This document shows positions 1-8,377 of a DNA stretch of 27,792 nucleotides, piece by piece (the stretch's first letter is position 1; every line of letters starts with the position of its first letter). The notes under the pieces were generated by a model, which saw only the letters and a list, made by a program, of their open reading frames with translations, did no database searches and was not told the origin of the DNA. Source of the DNA: Solirubrobacteraceae bacterium (GTDB lineage Bacteria; Actinomycetota; Thermoleophilia; Solirubrobacterales; Solirubrobacteraceae); NCBI GenBank assembly GCA_030151725.1, contig JASLDD010000139.1, positions 1-27,792 of the forward strand, written 5' to 3'. A program made the position numbers and the translations under genes.

Positions 1-222
1 GACGACCCCGATCTGGCGGTGGGTTTGGGCCACCTCGCGGCGCGGCGGGGCCGCGTCTGGAGCAGGGTGGACGCCCATGGCCGAGACGAGCGGCGCGCGC
101 GCGCGGGCGCTCCAGGCGGTGGCGGGATCGAGCTTGAACTCCTCTGCCAGCCCCTGCAGCCCCCCGTTCAGCTTCTCCAGAGACTCCTCCGAGGCATTGA
201 ACGCGAACGCGAATGCGTGCAT
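1..222 (-). CDS. 5' end of an unidentified minus-strand gene (partial)
   Basis: This reading frame is open for 74 codons from an ATG at 222 down to the window edge, so only the N-terminus is visible. Its third codon positions are mostly G or C, as in the neighbouring genes. An AGGA Shine-Dalgarno-like stretch lies about 8 bases upstream of the ATG. The visible protein begins MHAFAFAFNASEESLEKLNG, continues through a Leu/Glu-rich amphipathic stretch and then a Pro/Ala-rich stretch. I recognise no family. It would be transcribed divergently from the flippase, with about 40-50 bp between the two starts. The alternative is that this stretch is an upstream extension of the flippase frame, which has no conserved look. 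Confidence 0.5.
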   Translation of the reverse strand, partial: MHAFAFAFNASEESLEKLNGGLQGLAEEFKLDPATAWSARARAPLVSAMGVHPAPDAAPPRREVAQTHRQIGVV

Positions 223-274
223 TGCCGGATCCTATTGGGCCGTGCACAGGCCCCCTTGTATGCAGCGCCGTGTG

Positions 275-1747
275 ATGCACCCGCTACGGTTACCGTCGTT
301 GAGCGCGCCGATCACGCGCCGCCGCGCGGCGGCGGACATCCTCGTGCAGTTGGTCGGACAGGTCCTGAACCTGACCCTCGGCATCTTCGTAACGGTCGTC
401 GTCGTGCGCACCCTCGGCGACACGCGCTTCGGCGAATGGTCGACGATCCTCGCCCTGGTTCAGATCATGATGATGTTCACGAACCTGGGGCTGCAGAACA
501 TCGCCATCAGCTTCGCCGCCTCAGAACCGGAGCACGAGTCCGAATGGCTGGGTGCCTCGGTCACGCTGACGGCGGCCATCTCTGTGCCCGTCGCGATCCT
601 CAGCGTGGTCGTCTTGGAGGCAATTGCCGACAGCCCCCAGATGCGGATCGCGAGCGTCCTGCTCTCGTGCACGCTGCTGCTGACGGTCCTGTCCTCGATG
701 AACTCCGTCTTTCGCCTGCGCGTCAAGAACCACCTGGGGGTCGCCTTCACGACAGCCAACAGCGTGCTGTGGGGCGGCTCGGTGTTCGCGATCGCAGCTT
801 TTGGCGGCGGCATGGTTGCGCTTGCGATCGCCTTCCTGGCGACCTCCACCGTGGTCCAGGTCGCCCAAGCGCTCTACGCGACGCGGCTGATGCCGCTGCA
901 GCTTCGCAACTCCAAAGCCCGCTGGCGCACGCTCGGCCGCCTGGGGGTGGCGGCGGGCGTCGGCACGTTGTTGACGATCACCTACGGGCGGATCGATCAG
1001 ATCCTCGTCTTCCAGCTCTCGCCCCACCGCTACGAACCGGGTCTCTACGGCGCGATCTACCGGCTCCTGGAACAGGCCGGATTCGCGCCGGCGGCCGTGA
1101 TGGCAACGCTGTTCCCGATCATCTCGAGCTCCTACCCAGGCGACATGGAGCGTGTGCGACGGCTGCTGCAGTTCGCGCTGGAGGGGCTTGCGTGCGTCTC
1201 GCTGCCGACGTTCGCGTTCGCGCTGGCGGCACCGCATCAGGTCGTGGATTCCCTGTTCGGCAGCGGCCTGGACCGGGCGGCACCCGCGCTGCCGGTGCTG
1301 ATGGCCGCCTATGTGGTCATCTGCTTCGGCTATGTGGCGGGCTACATGTCGGTGGTCACCAACCTGCAGGCACGCTTCGTTCGCTACGCGCTGCTGGCGC
1401 TGGTCGTCAACGTAGGCTTGAACCTGCTGCTGGTCCCCAGATGGGGGTTCCGCGCGGCGGCCTGGACGACGCTTGCGACCGAGCTGGTGGTCGTGGGATT
1501 GGAGCTGAGGGTGATCCTCACGCGCATCGAGATGCGCATCGCCTCGCCGCGCCTGACGGGTGCCGCGCTCGCGAGCGGCGTGGCCGGGGCGGCTGTGTTT
1601 GCGGCGCGCACGGCCGGCGTGCCGCTCGGCGGCCTGGTCCCGATCATGATCGCCGTCTACCTGCCGCTGGTGGTGGCGCTCGGGGCGCTCGACATGGACG
1701 AGGTCAAGGCTGTGTTCTCCAGCCGCGGCGAGCGGCCGGCCGCGTGA
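275..1747 (+). CDS. Wzx-like polysaccharide flippase (MATE/MOP superfamily)
   Basis: This is an integral membrane protein of about 490 residues with roughly a dozen hydrophobic segments, the usual size and layout of Wzx/RfbX lipid-linked oligosaccharide flippases. The N-terminus carries the typical arrangement: a basic stretch (ITRRRAAADI), then a long membrane segment (LVQLVGQVLNLTLGIFVTVVVV), then a conserved-looking VRTLGDTRFGEWS loop. Members of the family move undecaprenyl-diphosphate-linked repeat units across the cytoplasmic membrane. The start is uncertain. ATG codons at 260 and 275 both precede the first membrane segment and neither has a strong ribosome-binding site; the frame is open back to 77, but that upstream part does not resemble the family. 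The 3' end overlaps the convergent glycosyltransferase by 44 bp. It is the only flippase in the window and so the likely exporter for the pathway. Confidence 0.85.
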   Translation: MHPLRLPSLSAPITRRRAAADILVQLVGQVLNLTLGIFVTVVVVRTLGDTRFGEWSTILALVQIMMMFTNLGLQNIAISFAASEPEHESEWLGASVTLTAAISVPVAILSVVVLEAIADSPQMRIASVLLSCTLLLTVLSSMNSVFRLRVKNHLGVAFTTANSVLWGGSVFAIAAFGGGMVALAIAFLATSTVVQVAQALYATRLMPLQLRNSKARWRTLGRLGVAAGVGTLLTITYGRIDQILVFQLSPHRYEPGLYGAIYRLLEQAGFAPAAVMATLFPIISSSYPGDMERVRRLLQFALEGLACVSLPTFAFALAAPHQVVDSLFGSGLDRAAPALPVLMAAYVVICFGYVAGYMSVVTNLQARFVRYALLALVVNVGLNLLLVPRWGFRAAAWTTLATELVVVGLELRVILTRIEMRIASPRLTGAALASGVAGAAVFAARTAGVPLGGLVPIMIAVYLPLVVALGALDMDEVKAVFSSRGERPAA

Positions 1748-2861
1748 GCGTGCGCAGGCGCTCGCCGACGGCCTCCCACATGGCCGCGTCGTTGAAGTGG
1801 GCCTCGACGGCATGGCGACCGCCGCTGCCGAGCCGCTCGCGCCGCTCGCGATCGGCCAGCAGCTCACGCAGCACGCGCCTGAGCTCCTCGACGTCGCCTC
1901 GGCGCACGAGCTCGCCGTTGACGCCCGCGGTGACGTAGTCGCGCATAGCGGGCGAGTCTGTCGTCACGAGCGCGTTGCCCATGGACATCGCCTCGAGCAC
2001 CACCGTCTGCCCACTCGGATAGGCGGGAGCGACGGTGGGGACGGCGACGACCGCGGCCTCGGACAGCGCTTCGCGGTAGGCCAGGTGGTTGAGATGGGAG
2101 ATCGACTCCACCTCCGGCGGCAGCGCTCCCAGCTCGCTCGCATCAGGGCCCACCAGTCGCAGGCGCATGCCCGTGCCGCGCACGGCCTCGATCAGAACAG
2201 CATGGTCGCGGGAGTGGTCGCGACCGACAGACAAGATCCAATCCCCCTGCTCGGAGTCGCTGCGAGGTGTAAAGAAGCGCTGGTCGATGCCGAAGGGCAC
2301 GCACGCCATCCGCGCGGGGTCGACACCCAGCGCGTGCTCGAACACCGCGGCCTGGTTGGCGGAGAAGAACAGCAGCACATCGACGGCGGCTAGCGCACGG
2401 CGAACCGCCGCCAGCGAGCGGCGGTCGAGCTCCTTCCAGGTCTCGGCCAGCCAGCATGAGATGACGGCCAGTGGGCGCCCATTGAACGGCGCCAGGCCGT
2501 GCGCCTTGGCGCTCGCAGCGCAAAGGCCCTGATCCTCGAAGATCGCAAGTGTCACGTCCGAGCGCGCCACCAGTGGCAGTGTGCTGAGCGCTCCCTGCAA
2601 TCCCTGCAGCTCGGGCCGCAGATGCCCGATCTTGCGCAGTGGCCGCGAGAGCGCTGCGCTGCGCCACGGCAGCCTGTAGGCGCCGTCGCTGTAGCGGAGG
2701 TCGAAGCCGGCGCGCTCCAGCCCGCGCAGGCCATAGGGGCCGATATCGCCTGCGTGCAATCCGCGGCAGTATCCACCCTGCCAGGCGCCGTAATCGTTGG
2801 ACTTCAGAATCGCGACGCGCGGCCGGGGCGCTGTGGCCGCCACGCCCGGCGGCTCGTTCAT
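1704..2861 (-). CDS. GT-B glycosyltransferase (family 1/GT4-like)
   Basis: The product is 385 residues long and predicted to be a cytoplasmic, membrane-associated glycosyltransferase adding a sugar to the lipid-linked repeat unit. The C-terminal half has the GT4 pattern: a WILSVGRDHSRDH strand-loop around residues 208-220, where the donor site begins, and the segment YPSGQTVVLEAMSMGNALV with Glu290 in the position of the donor-ribose-binding glutamate. The first Glu of the classical EX7E motif is replaced (Ser283/Gly284 region), so the motif is incomplete. The ATG at 2861 overlaps the stop of the upstream polymerase gene as ATGA, which suggests translational coupling and decides the start against a longer open frame reaching 3089. 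Donor and acceptor sugars cannot be deduced. The gene is last in the minus-strand run with wzz/BY-kinase and the wzy-like gene. Confidence 0.8.
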   Translation of the reverse strand: MNEPPGVAATAPRPRVAILKSNDYGAWQGGYCRGLHAGDIGPYGLRGLERAGFDLRYSDGAYRLPWRSAALSRPLRKIGHLRPELQGLQGALSTLPLVARSDVTLAIFEDQGLCAASAKAHGLAPFNGRPLAVISCWLAETWKELDRRSLAAVRRALAAVDVLLFFSANQAAVFEHALGVDPARMACVPFGIDQRFFTPRSDSEQGDWILSVGRDHSRDHAVLIEAVRGTGMRLRLVGPDASELGALPPEVESISHLNHLAYREALSEAAVVAVPTVAPAYPSGQTVVLEAMSMGNALVTTDSPAMRDYVTAGVNGELVRRGDVEELRRVLRELLADRERRERLGSGGRHAVEAHFNDAAMWEAVGERLRTLTRPAARRGWRTQP

Positions 2862-4306
2862 GCGTGTAGGAGGGCCCCGCCCAGCGCCCGATTGGCTCGT
2901 GCTTCGTTCCAGGCCACCGCGAGGAAGCCCAGGACGACGGGAAACGCGATCGAGAAGCGCACGTCGACGCCCGTGAAGGAGCCGGTTGTCTCCGCGGCAA
3001 TCAGCCCGGCAACACCGCCCAGCATCGCGAGGCCGAGCACGCGCATCAGCGGCCGCGGATGCCAGCGCCAGACGCCAAAGGAGATCCACAGGGTGGCCGC
3101 CATCAGCGTCACGTATGCGATCAGCCCCAGCAGACCGAGGTTGAGCCAGTACCAGAGGACGATCATGTGGGTGTAGAAGCGCCCGCCTTCGTGTTCTGTG
3201 GACATCGGATAGGGAGCAGTCCAGGGCACAGCGATCCCCAGGCCCGTGATCGGCTGCTTGCGCAGGTTGGCAAGCACGTTACGCCGTTCGTCTATGCGAT
3301 AGCGATCTTCGACGTTGCTGGTTACCTTCGTGGGATTGAGCGACGCGGCTCTCGCCAGGATCGGGTTGGTCGACGTCGAGCCGGTGCCGCCGGCGCTCGA
3401 GAGCAGCAGGATCGTGAGCGTCGTGAGCAGTGCGAGCGCAGGGACAACCACGCGTCGCCCACGCGGGCCGGCGCCGACGACGAGCACGATCCCGAGCCCG
3501 AGCACTGCCCCGATCCAGAAGCTGCGACGGTAGGAGAGCAGAAGGCTCCCCAGCGCAAACGGCGCGATCGCATATGCCCATGCGGGGAGGCGCACTTTTT
3601 GCAGGAGCGCGCCGACCACCACCAGCACGTAGACCATCGTGAGCCAGTTGACCGTCGGCTCGAGATAGCTGAGCGGGTGTCCTTCCACTGGCGCCTGGGC
3701 GCTCGTCTCAGCGAGGTAGATGCCGAGCACGGACTTGACCGCGATCAGCGCCGCGGCCAGCTCCAGGAAGCGCTTCCAGCTGTGCTCGCCCCGCGTCATG
3801 TTGATGACAAGTAGCGGCAGCAAGATCACGTGGCTGACCTTGATCACCGGCTCGTAGATTTCGCGCGTGGAGGCCCCCGCTTCGTGGCCGGTGAGGGCGC
3901 CTCCGATCAACGCCACCGCCATCAGCAGCAGGGCGCCGCTGAGCACGCCCGCGCCGCGCGGCATCTCGCGCCGGCGGTGGCAGTCCAGCAGGACCGCGAC
4001 GGTCAGCACCAGGATCAGCAGGTCGAGGATCGTGAGGCCCTTGATCACCGATCCGTAGAGCGGGCTGTCGAGCGACGGGAACAGCGAATCGCTGAACTCG
4101 ACCAGCACGCATGCCGCGAACACCGTGTAGAGCAGCAGCTCGCTGTTGAGCAGCAGGATCGGCAGCGCCACGACCGCCGCCGGCGCCAGCAGGCCGGCCG
4201 TTCCGATGCGGGCGGCCGCGACGGCGAGCACCGCGCCCACCATCGCGCCGATGCCGGCCACGCCAACGACCCGGGAGCCGAAGCGGAGTGGCCCGATCGA
4301 GCTCAC
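2858..4306 (-). CDS. Wzy/O-antigen ligase-like membrane protein
   Basis: The product is 482 residues with about 10-12 hydrophobic segments. A large polar loop near residues 320-370 (ending RKQPITGLGIAVPWTAPYP) lies between the membrane blocks, as in the Wzy_C/O-antigen ligase family. The sequence SLLLSYRRSFWIGAVLGLG at about 254-272, with adjacent arginines before a membrane helix, and a TGLGIAVPW motif in the loop are family-like features. Such proteins polymerise or ligate undecaprenyl-linked glycans at the outer face of the membrane. The start is GTG at 4306, overlapping the stop of the wzz/BY-kinase gene as GTGA; its own stop overlaps the next gene as ATGA. This is one of two Wzy-like proteins in the window. 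Sequence alone does not show which is polymerase and which is ligase. Confidence 0.8.
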   Translation of the reverse strand: MSSIGPLRFGSRVVGVAGIGAMVGAVLAVAAARIGTAGLLAPAAVVALPILLLNSELLLYTVFAACVLVEFSDSLFPSLDSPLYGSVIKGLTILDLLILVLTVAVLLDCHRRREMPRGAGVLSGALLLMAVALIGGALTGHEAGASTREIYEPVIKVSHVILLPLLVINMTRGEHSWKRFLELAAALIAVKSVLGIYLAETSAQAPVEGHPLSYLEPTVNWLTMVYVLVVVGALLQKVRLPAWAYAIAPFALGSLLLSYRRSFWIGAVLGLGIVLVVGAGPRGRRVVVPALALLTTLTILLLSSAGGTGSTSTNPILARAASLNPTKVTSNVEDRYRIDERRNVLANLRKQPITGLGIAVPWTAPYPMSTEHEGGRFYTHMIVLWYWLNLGLLGLIAYVTLMAATLWISFGVWRWHPRPLMRVLGLAMLGGVAGLIAAETTGSFTGVDVRFSIAFPVVLGFLAVAWNEARANRALGGALLHA

Positions 4307-5865
4307 GGCACCAGCTCGACCGCCTCGCTGGACCGGCCGGCGTCGAGGATCTGGGTGTAGCCGTAGCCTTTGACGTTGGTCTTGGAGCTGTTGAAGACGA
4401 ATCCGAGCAGCGGCGCATCGGAGGCTCTGAGCGTCTGCACGGCGCCGCGAACGTCACGTCGGCGGCTGCGCCGCGCATCGACCACGATCACGACCCCCTG
4501 CGCATAGCGCGCGAGCACGATCGCGTCGACCACGGGGAGGATCGGCGAGGAGTCGAGCACGACGTAGTCGTAGGTCTCGTGGGCGCGCTCGAACATCGCT
4601 GTCATCTCAGGCGAGGACAGGCGCTCGGTGGTGTCCATCCCCGCGCGCCCCGCAGGCAGGACATCGAGGTTGCCGGGCTGGGGCGCCCCGAGCTCGGGGG
4701 CAGGGCGGGTCAGCTCCAGCAGGTCCATGTCTCCCGCGAGCAGCTCGGCCAACCCCGGCGCCGAGGGCACGTCGAGTTGGCGGTTGAGGGTCGGACGGCG
4801 CAGGTCGCCGTCGATCGCGATCACATTCCAGCCGTCGGCCGCGAGGGCGCGCGAGAGACCGGCGGATGTGTAGCTCTTGCCGGCGGCGCGCTCGGCGGCT
4901 GTGACAAGGATCGTAGCTCCGGAGCGCTGCGGTTTGGCCGCGGTGGATCCCCGAGCGGAGCGTGTTTTTGCGCTGTTCGTCCGGCGCGATGCTCCCAGCG
5001 CGAAGATCAGCGAGGTGCGCAGCCTGCGGAAGGCCTCGATGGCAGCCTGGTCGTTCGCGGGCGCGCGCGGCATCTCTCCCAGCAGCTGCAGCCCGAGGTC
5101 GGCCGCGGCCTCGTCGGCGTCGCGGTAGCGGTCGGAGATAGCGGCGTAGCCGAGGATCGCGGCGCCGCCGAGGACGAGCGCCACGAGAAACGCGAGGATC
5201 GCATTGCGTTTGGGCTTGGGGGATGTGGGCGCGACGGGCACCGGGGCGTGACCGAGGAGCTGCACCGAGTCCGACGGCGCCGCGACGGTGCTCGCAAGCT
5301 TTTCGCGCAGCGCGTTGACCTCGCTGTTGAGCTGCGTGGCATCGACCGTGCCCGCGCCCGCCGCGGCGGCCGCATGGGTGGTCTGTTCGATCTGGCTCTG
5401 GATTCGCGTGAGGGTCTGGCGGCTCTGGGTGGACTCGTACTGCTGGACGAAGCTCGCAAGCGCGCTTGCATAGGCATCGGCGTACCTGGCGGCTGTCTGC
5501 GGGTCGGCGGAGACGGCCACGAGGTCGAGCACCGTGGAGCCGGCTTCGGGGTTGACCGACAGCGAGCCTTCGACTGCGCTCGCGTTCCTGCCCAGGCCGA
5601 GGTCCTTGGCGGTCACTTCGTAGACCGCCGGCGTTTGGGCATAGCGAACATAGATGTTCACCAGACTCTGCTGGGCGTCGGAGGGCAAGTACTGGCCCGA
5701 TGCTTCAGCCGCGGGAATGACCTGAACGAGCGCAGTGGCCTTGTAGCTCGGCGTCTCGCGTTTGGTGAGCCCGTAGGCGACCAGGGTGACGACCACGACA
5801 AAGAGGCCGAGCCACCAGCGATAGGCCCAAATTGTTTGCAGTTGCTGGCGAGTCTCGTTTGGCAT
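4303..5865 (-). CDS. Wzz/Wzc-type chain-length determinant fused to BY-kinase
   Basis: This 520-residue inner-membrane protein has an N-terminal Wzz domain between two membrane helices (about 15-34 and 221-243), a small periplasmic/coiled region between them (ARYADAYASALASFVQQYES), and a C-terminal cytoplasmic P-loop kinase domain. Kinase motifs are a Walker A ending GKS at 329-331, Walker A' VIAIDGDLRRP at 348-358 and Walker B YVVLDSSPI at 434-442. Bacterial tyrosine kinases of this group control EPS chain length and export with a cognate phosphatase, here probably the CpsB-like gene at 9.6 kb. Two oddities: the P-loop reads AAERAAGKS rather than the usual PGEGKS-like form, and the C-terminal tyrosine cluster is reduced to Tyr501 and Tyr503. 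It heads the run of coupled minus-strand genes and diverges from the glycosyltransferase at 6009. Confidence 0.9.
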   Translation of the reverse strand: MPNETRQQLQTIWAYRWWLGLFVVVVTLVAYGLTKRETPSYKATALVQVIPAAEASGQYLPSDAQQSLVNIYVRYAQTPAVYEVTAKDLGLGRNASAVEGSLSVNPEAGSTVLDLVAVSADPQTAARYADAYASALASFVQQYESTQSRQTLTRIQSQIEQTTHAAAAAGAGTVDATQLNSEVNALREKLASTVAAPSDSVQLLGHAPVPVAPTSPKPKRNAILAFLVALVLGGAAILGYAAISDRYRDADEAAADLGLQLLGEMPRAPANDQAAIEAFRRLRTSLIFALGASRRTNSAKTRSARGSTAAKPQRSGATILVTAAERAAGKSYTSAGLSRALAADGWNVIAIDGDLRRPTLNRQLDVPSAPGLAELLAGDMDLLELTRPAPELGAPQPGNLDVLPAGRAGMDTTERLSSPEMTAMFERAHETYDYVVLDSSPILPVVDAIVLARYAQGVVIVVDARRSRRRDVRGAVQTLRASDAPLLGFVFNSSKTNVKGYGYTQILDAGRSSEAVELVP

Positions 5866-5872
5866 CGAGAAA

Positions 5873-5893
5873 AGGACCGTCCTCTCTGGTCCT
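5873..5893. repeat. Inverted repeat in the wzz/BY-kinase leader
   Basis: AGGACC (5873-5878) and GGTCCT (5888-5893) are perfect 6-bp arms around a 9-base centre. They lie 8-28 bases upstream of the kinase ATG on the minus strand. The element could be a leader hairpin or an operator in the 143-bp divergent region 5866-6008. No convincing sigma-70 promoter was found in that region. Function is inference only. Confidence 0.35.
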
Positions 5894-6008
5894 CAGCCGG
5901 CCCCACGACCGAGATGTCCGACCGCCCTCGGAGAGCATCGGGAGCTTGAGTTGAGAGTAGCGATTAACGTACATCACCCTTCGGCGGTTGGCGAAGGCAA
6001 CTTGAGCC

Positions 6009-7118
6009 ATGCGAATCGCTATCGACGCCAACGTCCTGGACGCACCGTGGGGCGGCATACCGAAGTATGTCGACCGTATCGCGCGCGAGCTGCTGGCAGC
6101 CGGGGATGAGGTCGACTTGCTGGCCAACACCAAGCGCCTGAGCCGCTCGATCGAGGGCGCCACAGAGGTCGGGATCCGCGTGAAGGGACGCCCGATTTGG
6201 CGTGAGGTGTTTCTGCCGGCGTGGCTAGCGTGGACGCGCCCCGACGTCCTGTGGGCACCGGAGAGCGTGCTCCCGCATCTCTCCCCCGTGCCGACAGTGG
6301 TGACGATTCACGACCTTGCCACGATCCGCTTCGCCGGTACCAAGCCGCCGAGCGACGAGCGCAGCTTCCAGACCACGATCCGCCGCTCCGCCGCTCGCGC
6401 CACGAGCACGATCGCCGTCTCACAGACGACGGCCGAGGACATGCGCGAGCTGTGGGGATTCGACCTCGAGCGCATACATGTCGTTCCCAACGGCGTGGAC
6501 GAGGTGTTCGCTGCCGGGGACCGCGAGGCGGCGCGTCAGGCGCTGCGCGAGCGTTGGGGCATAGGCGCGCCGTTCGTGCTGCATGTGGGCTCGATCGAGC
6601 CGCGTAAGGGCTTGGACGTGTTGGTCGAGGCCGCTGTGCACGCACGGGCGGCGGGGGCTGTTTGGCGCGTGGTGCTCGCGGGCTCAGTGGCGCCGATCGG
6701 AGAGCCGGTCGCCGAGAAGATCCGCCAGAGCGGCGTCTGCGATCTGCTCGGCGCGGTCACAGAGGCGGAGCTGGTGGATCTCTACCGGGGCGCCGCGGCG
6801 TTTGCCGCACCGGCGCTGTACGAGGGCTTTGGGATCGCGCCGTTGGAGGCGATGGCATGCGAGACGCCGGCCGTGATCGCCGCGGGCTCAGGTGGCCTGG
6901 AGGAGGTGAGCGGTCCGGGCGCGATCGTCGTCGCGCAGCGCACCCCCGAAGCGTGGGCGGGGGCGCTGGAGGCGGCGATGGAGCGCCCTCAGGAGCTGAT
7001 CGAGCGCGGCAGCGCCCTGGCGGCGGGGTTCCGCTGGCCGGTCGTGGCCGCCCAAACCCGCGAGGTGCTGGCACAGGCCGCCGCTCAGCGCCGCCTGCGG
7101 CTCCCGGCTCGCAGGTGA
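6009..7118 (+). CDS. GT4-family glycosyltransferase
   Basis: The product has 369 residues and a complete GT-B fold signature. The N-terminal acceptor domain starts MRIAIDANVL with a glycine-rich loop (WGGIPKYV, 14-21) and has HDLA at 101-104. The donor domain has LHVGSIEPRKG at 191-201, with Arg199 and Lys200 as expected for phosphate contacts, and the EX7E motif E272-GFGIAPL-E280. The family transfers a hexose, often mannose, from a nucleotide sugar to a lipid-linked acceptor; the exact donor is unknown. The ATG at 6009 is the first in frame and matches the family N-terminus. The stop overlaps the GTG of the downstream lipoprotein glycosidase as GTGA, so the two are probably translated together. 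It is transcribed divergently from the wzz/BY-kinase gene. Confidence 0.88.
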   Translation: MRIAIDANVLDAPWGGIPKYVDRIARELLAAGDEVDLLANTKRLSRSIEGATEVGIRVKGRPIWREVFLPAWLAWTRPDVLWAPESVLPHLSPVPTVVTIHDLATIRFAGTKPPSDERSFQTTIRRSAARATSTIAVSQTTAEDMRELWGFDLERIHVVPNGVDEVFAAGDREAARQALRERWGIGAPFVLHVGSIEPRKGLDVLVEAAVHARAAGAVWRVVLAGSVAPIGEPVAEKIRQSGVCDLLGAVTEAELVDLYRGAAAFAAPALYEGFGIAPLEAMACETPAVIAAGSGGLEEVSGPGAIVVAQRTPEAWAGALEAAMERPQELIERGSALAAGFRWPVVAAQTREVLAQAAAQRRLRLPARR

Positions 7119-8347
7119 GCCGGCACGCCGGCCTGCTCGCCGCGACCCTGACGAGCGCGATGATCGGGCTGTTGGGCTGCGGCGGAGCCGGCACCAGCGG
7201 CAGCGCTCACGCCACCGTGGCGCACCGTGGCACGGCCACCCACGCGCCTCGCGTCAGGGGCGCAGAAGCGCTCGCCGCGCGGCACACGGGCGAGTGCTCG
7301 GTCGATGCGCCCCCGCTGCCCCTGATACGGCCCGAAGCGCCGCTGCTGATCGGGATCAGCGCCAACCTGCGCAGCCAGCGCGGACGGGCGATCTGCACGA
7401 CGGCGACGCTGGCGCGCACGAGTGGAGCGGCTGCCGTGCGCGAGGACCTCGAGTGGGCGCGCGTCCAACCGCACGCCGGCAGCGCTTACGACTGGAGCTA
7501 CTACGACCGCGTTGCGGGCATCGCCACACAGCGTGGGCTGACGCTTCTGCCGCTGCTCGACGACACCCCCGACTGGGCGGGTGAGGGTCCCCAGGCAGTG
7601 GCCCACACACCGGCCCAGTATGCGAGCTTCGTCGCCGCTGCCGTCGCTCGCTACGGCCCCGATGGGACCTTCTGGCAAGCGCATCCCGAGCTGGCGAATC
7701 GAGCTCCACGCTACTTCGAGCTCTACAACGAGCCCTACGGCACGCCCGATACGCAGGGCGGACCGAACGCGGAGGGCTACGCCAGGGATGTCCTTGCGGC
7801 GGTGGCGGCTGGGCGCCAGGCCAACCCCCGTGCCATGTACCTGCTCGCCGCCGACCTCTACACCGCCGGCAGCGACGAATCGTGGATCGAAAGCATCTAC
7901 AGCGTGATCCCAAGCCTGCGCGAATATGTCGCCGGGGTGGCGGTGCACCCTTACGGCGAGGGGCCTGTGGACCAGTTGTTGCCGGGCCTGGACGGACGCA
8001 GCGACGTTCGCCGCGTCGAGGAGATCGAGGCGATCCTCCGTGCCCACGGAGACGGCTCGGTGCCCCTATGGCTCACGGAGATCGGCTGGCCGAGCTGCAC
8101 CTCGCAGGCGATCTGCGTGGGAGAGGCCGGGCAGGCGCGCAATCTGGCGGCGGTGTTCGCGCTCGCGCGGAGTAGTTGGCGGAGCTTCGTGCACGCGATC
8201 TTCGTCTACCAGCTGCACGACTACGGCCCCGGAACGAACGACGACCCGGAAGAATGGTACGGCCTGCTGCGCCCCGACGGGACGGCCAAGCCGGCATGGC
8301 GGGTGCTGCGTTCGATCGCCCACAGCGATACCCGCGCCACCTGGTGA
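7115..8347 (+). CDS. Lipoprotein glycoside hydrolase, clan GH-A-like
   Basis: The product has 410 residues from a GTG at 7115 that overlaps the preceding stop as GTGA. The N-terminus is a short lipoprotein signal (hydrophobic core, lipobox-like LLG followed by Cys22), so the enzyme is probably anchored outside the membrane. A TIM-barrel hydrolase follows. ELYNEPYG carries Asn205-Glu206 as the likely acid/base, WLTEIGWPSC carries Glu322 as the likely nucleophile, and HPYGEG (278-283) matches the usual clan GH-A strand. It resembles GH39/GH5-type enzymes, among which PslG is a known EPS-locus hydrolase in Pseudomonas. A role in trimming or releasing the polymer made by this locus is inference. 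It is convergent with the glycosyltransferase ending at 8378, with only 30 bp between. Confidence 0.8.
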   Translation: MSRHAGLLAATLTSAMIGLLGCGGAGTSGSAHATVAHRGTATHAPRVRGAEALAARHTGECSVDAPPLPLIRPEAPLLIGISANLRSQRGRAICTTATLARTSGAAAVREDLEWARVQPHAGSAYDWSYYDRVAGIATQRGLTLLPLLDDTPDWAGEGPQAVAHTPAQYASFVAAAVARYGPDGTFWQAHPELANRAPRYFELYNEPYGTPDTQGGPNAEGYARDVLAAVAAGRQANPRAMYLLAADLYTAGSDESWIESIYSVIPSLREYVAGVAVHPYGEGPVDQLLPGLDGRSDVRRVEEIEAILRAHGDGSVPLWLTEIGWPSCTSQAICVGEAGQARNLAAVFALARSSWRSFVHAIFVYQLHDYGPGTNDDPEEWYGLLRPDGTAKPAWRVLRSIAHSDTRATW

Positions 8348-8377
8348 GGAGGAGCCCGGACGGCGCGGCGGGTGCTG

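Noticed and set aside
77..274. Upstream extension of the flippase gene to a start at 77
   Set aside because: The added residues are Ser/Ala-rich and unlike the flippase N-terminus, and the opposite strand has an open frame with its own ATG and AGGA sequence over the same bases.
521..1867. Long antisense frame (448 codons) across the flippase gene
   Set aside because: The product is Arg/His/Gln-rich with no hydrophobic or motif structure, typical of a shadow frame in high-GC DNA; the plus-strand flippase explains the region.
2499..3176. Plus-strand frame of 225 codons across the glycosyltransferase/polymerase junction
   Set aside because: It runs antisense to two coupled genes and shows no domain features.
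4288..5949. Long plus-strand frame (553 codons) opposite the Wzz/BY-kinase gene
   Set aside because: Low-complexity Arg/Gly-rich translation with no motifs; the minus-strand gene has clear Walker motifs.
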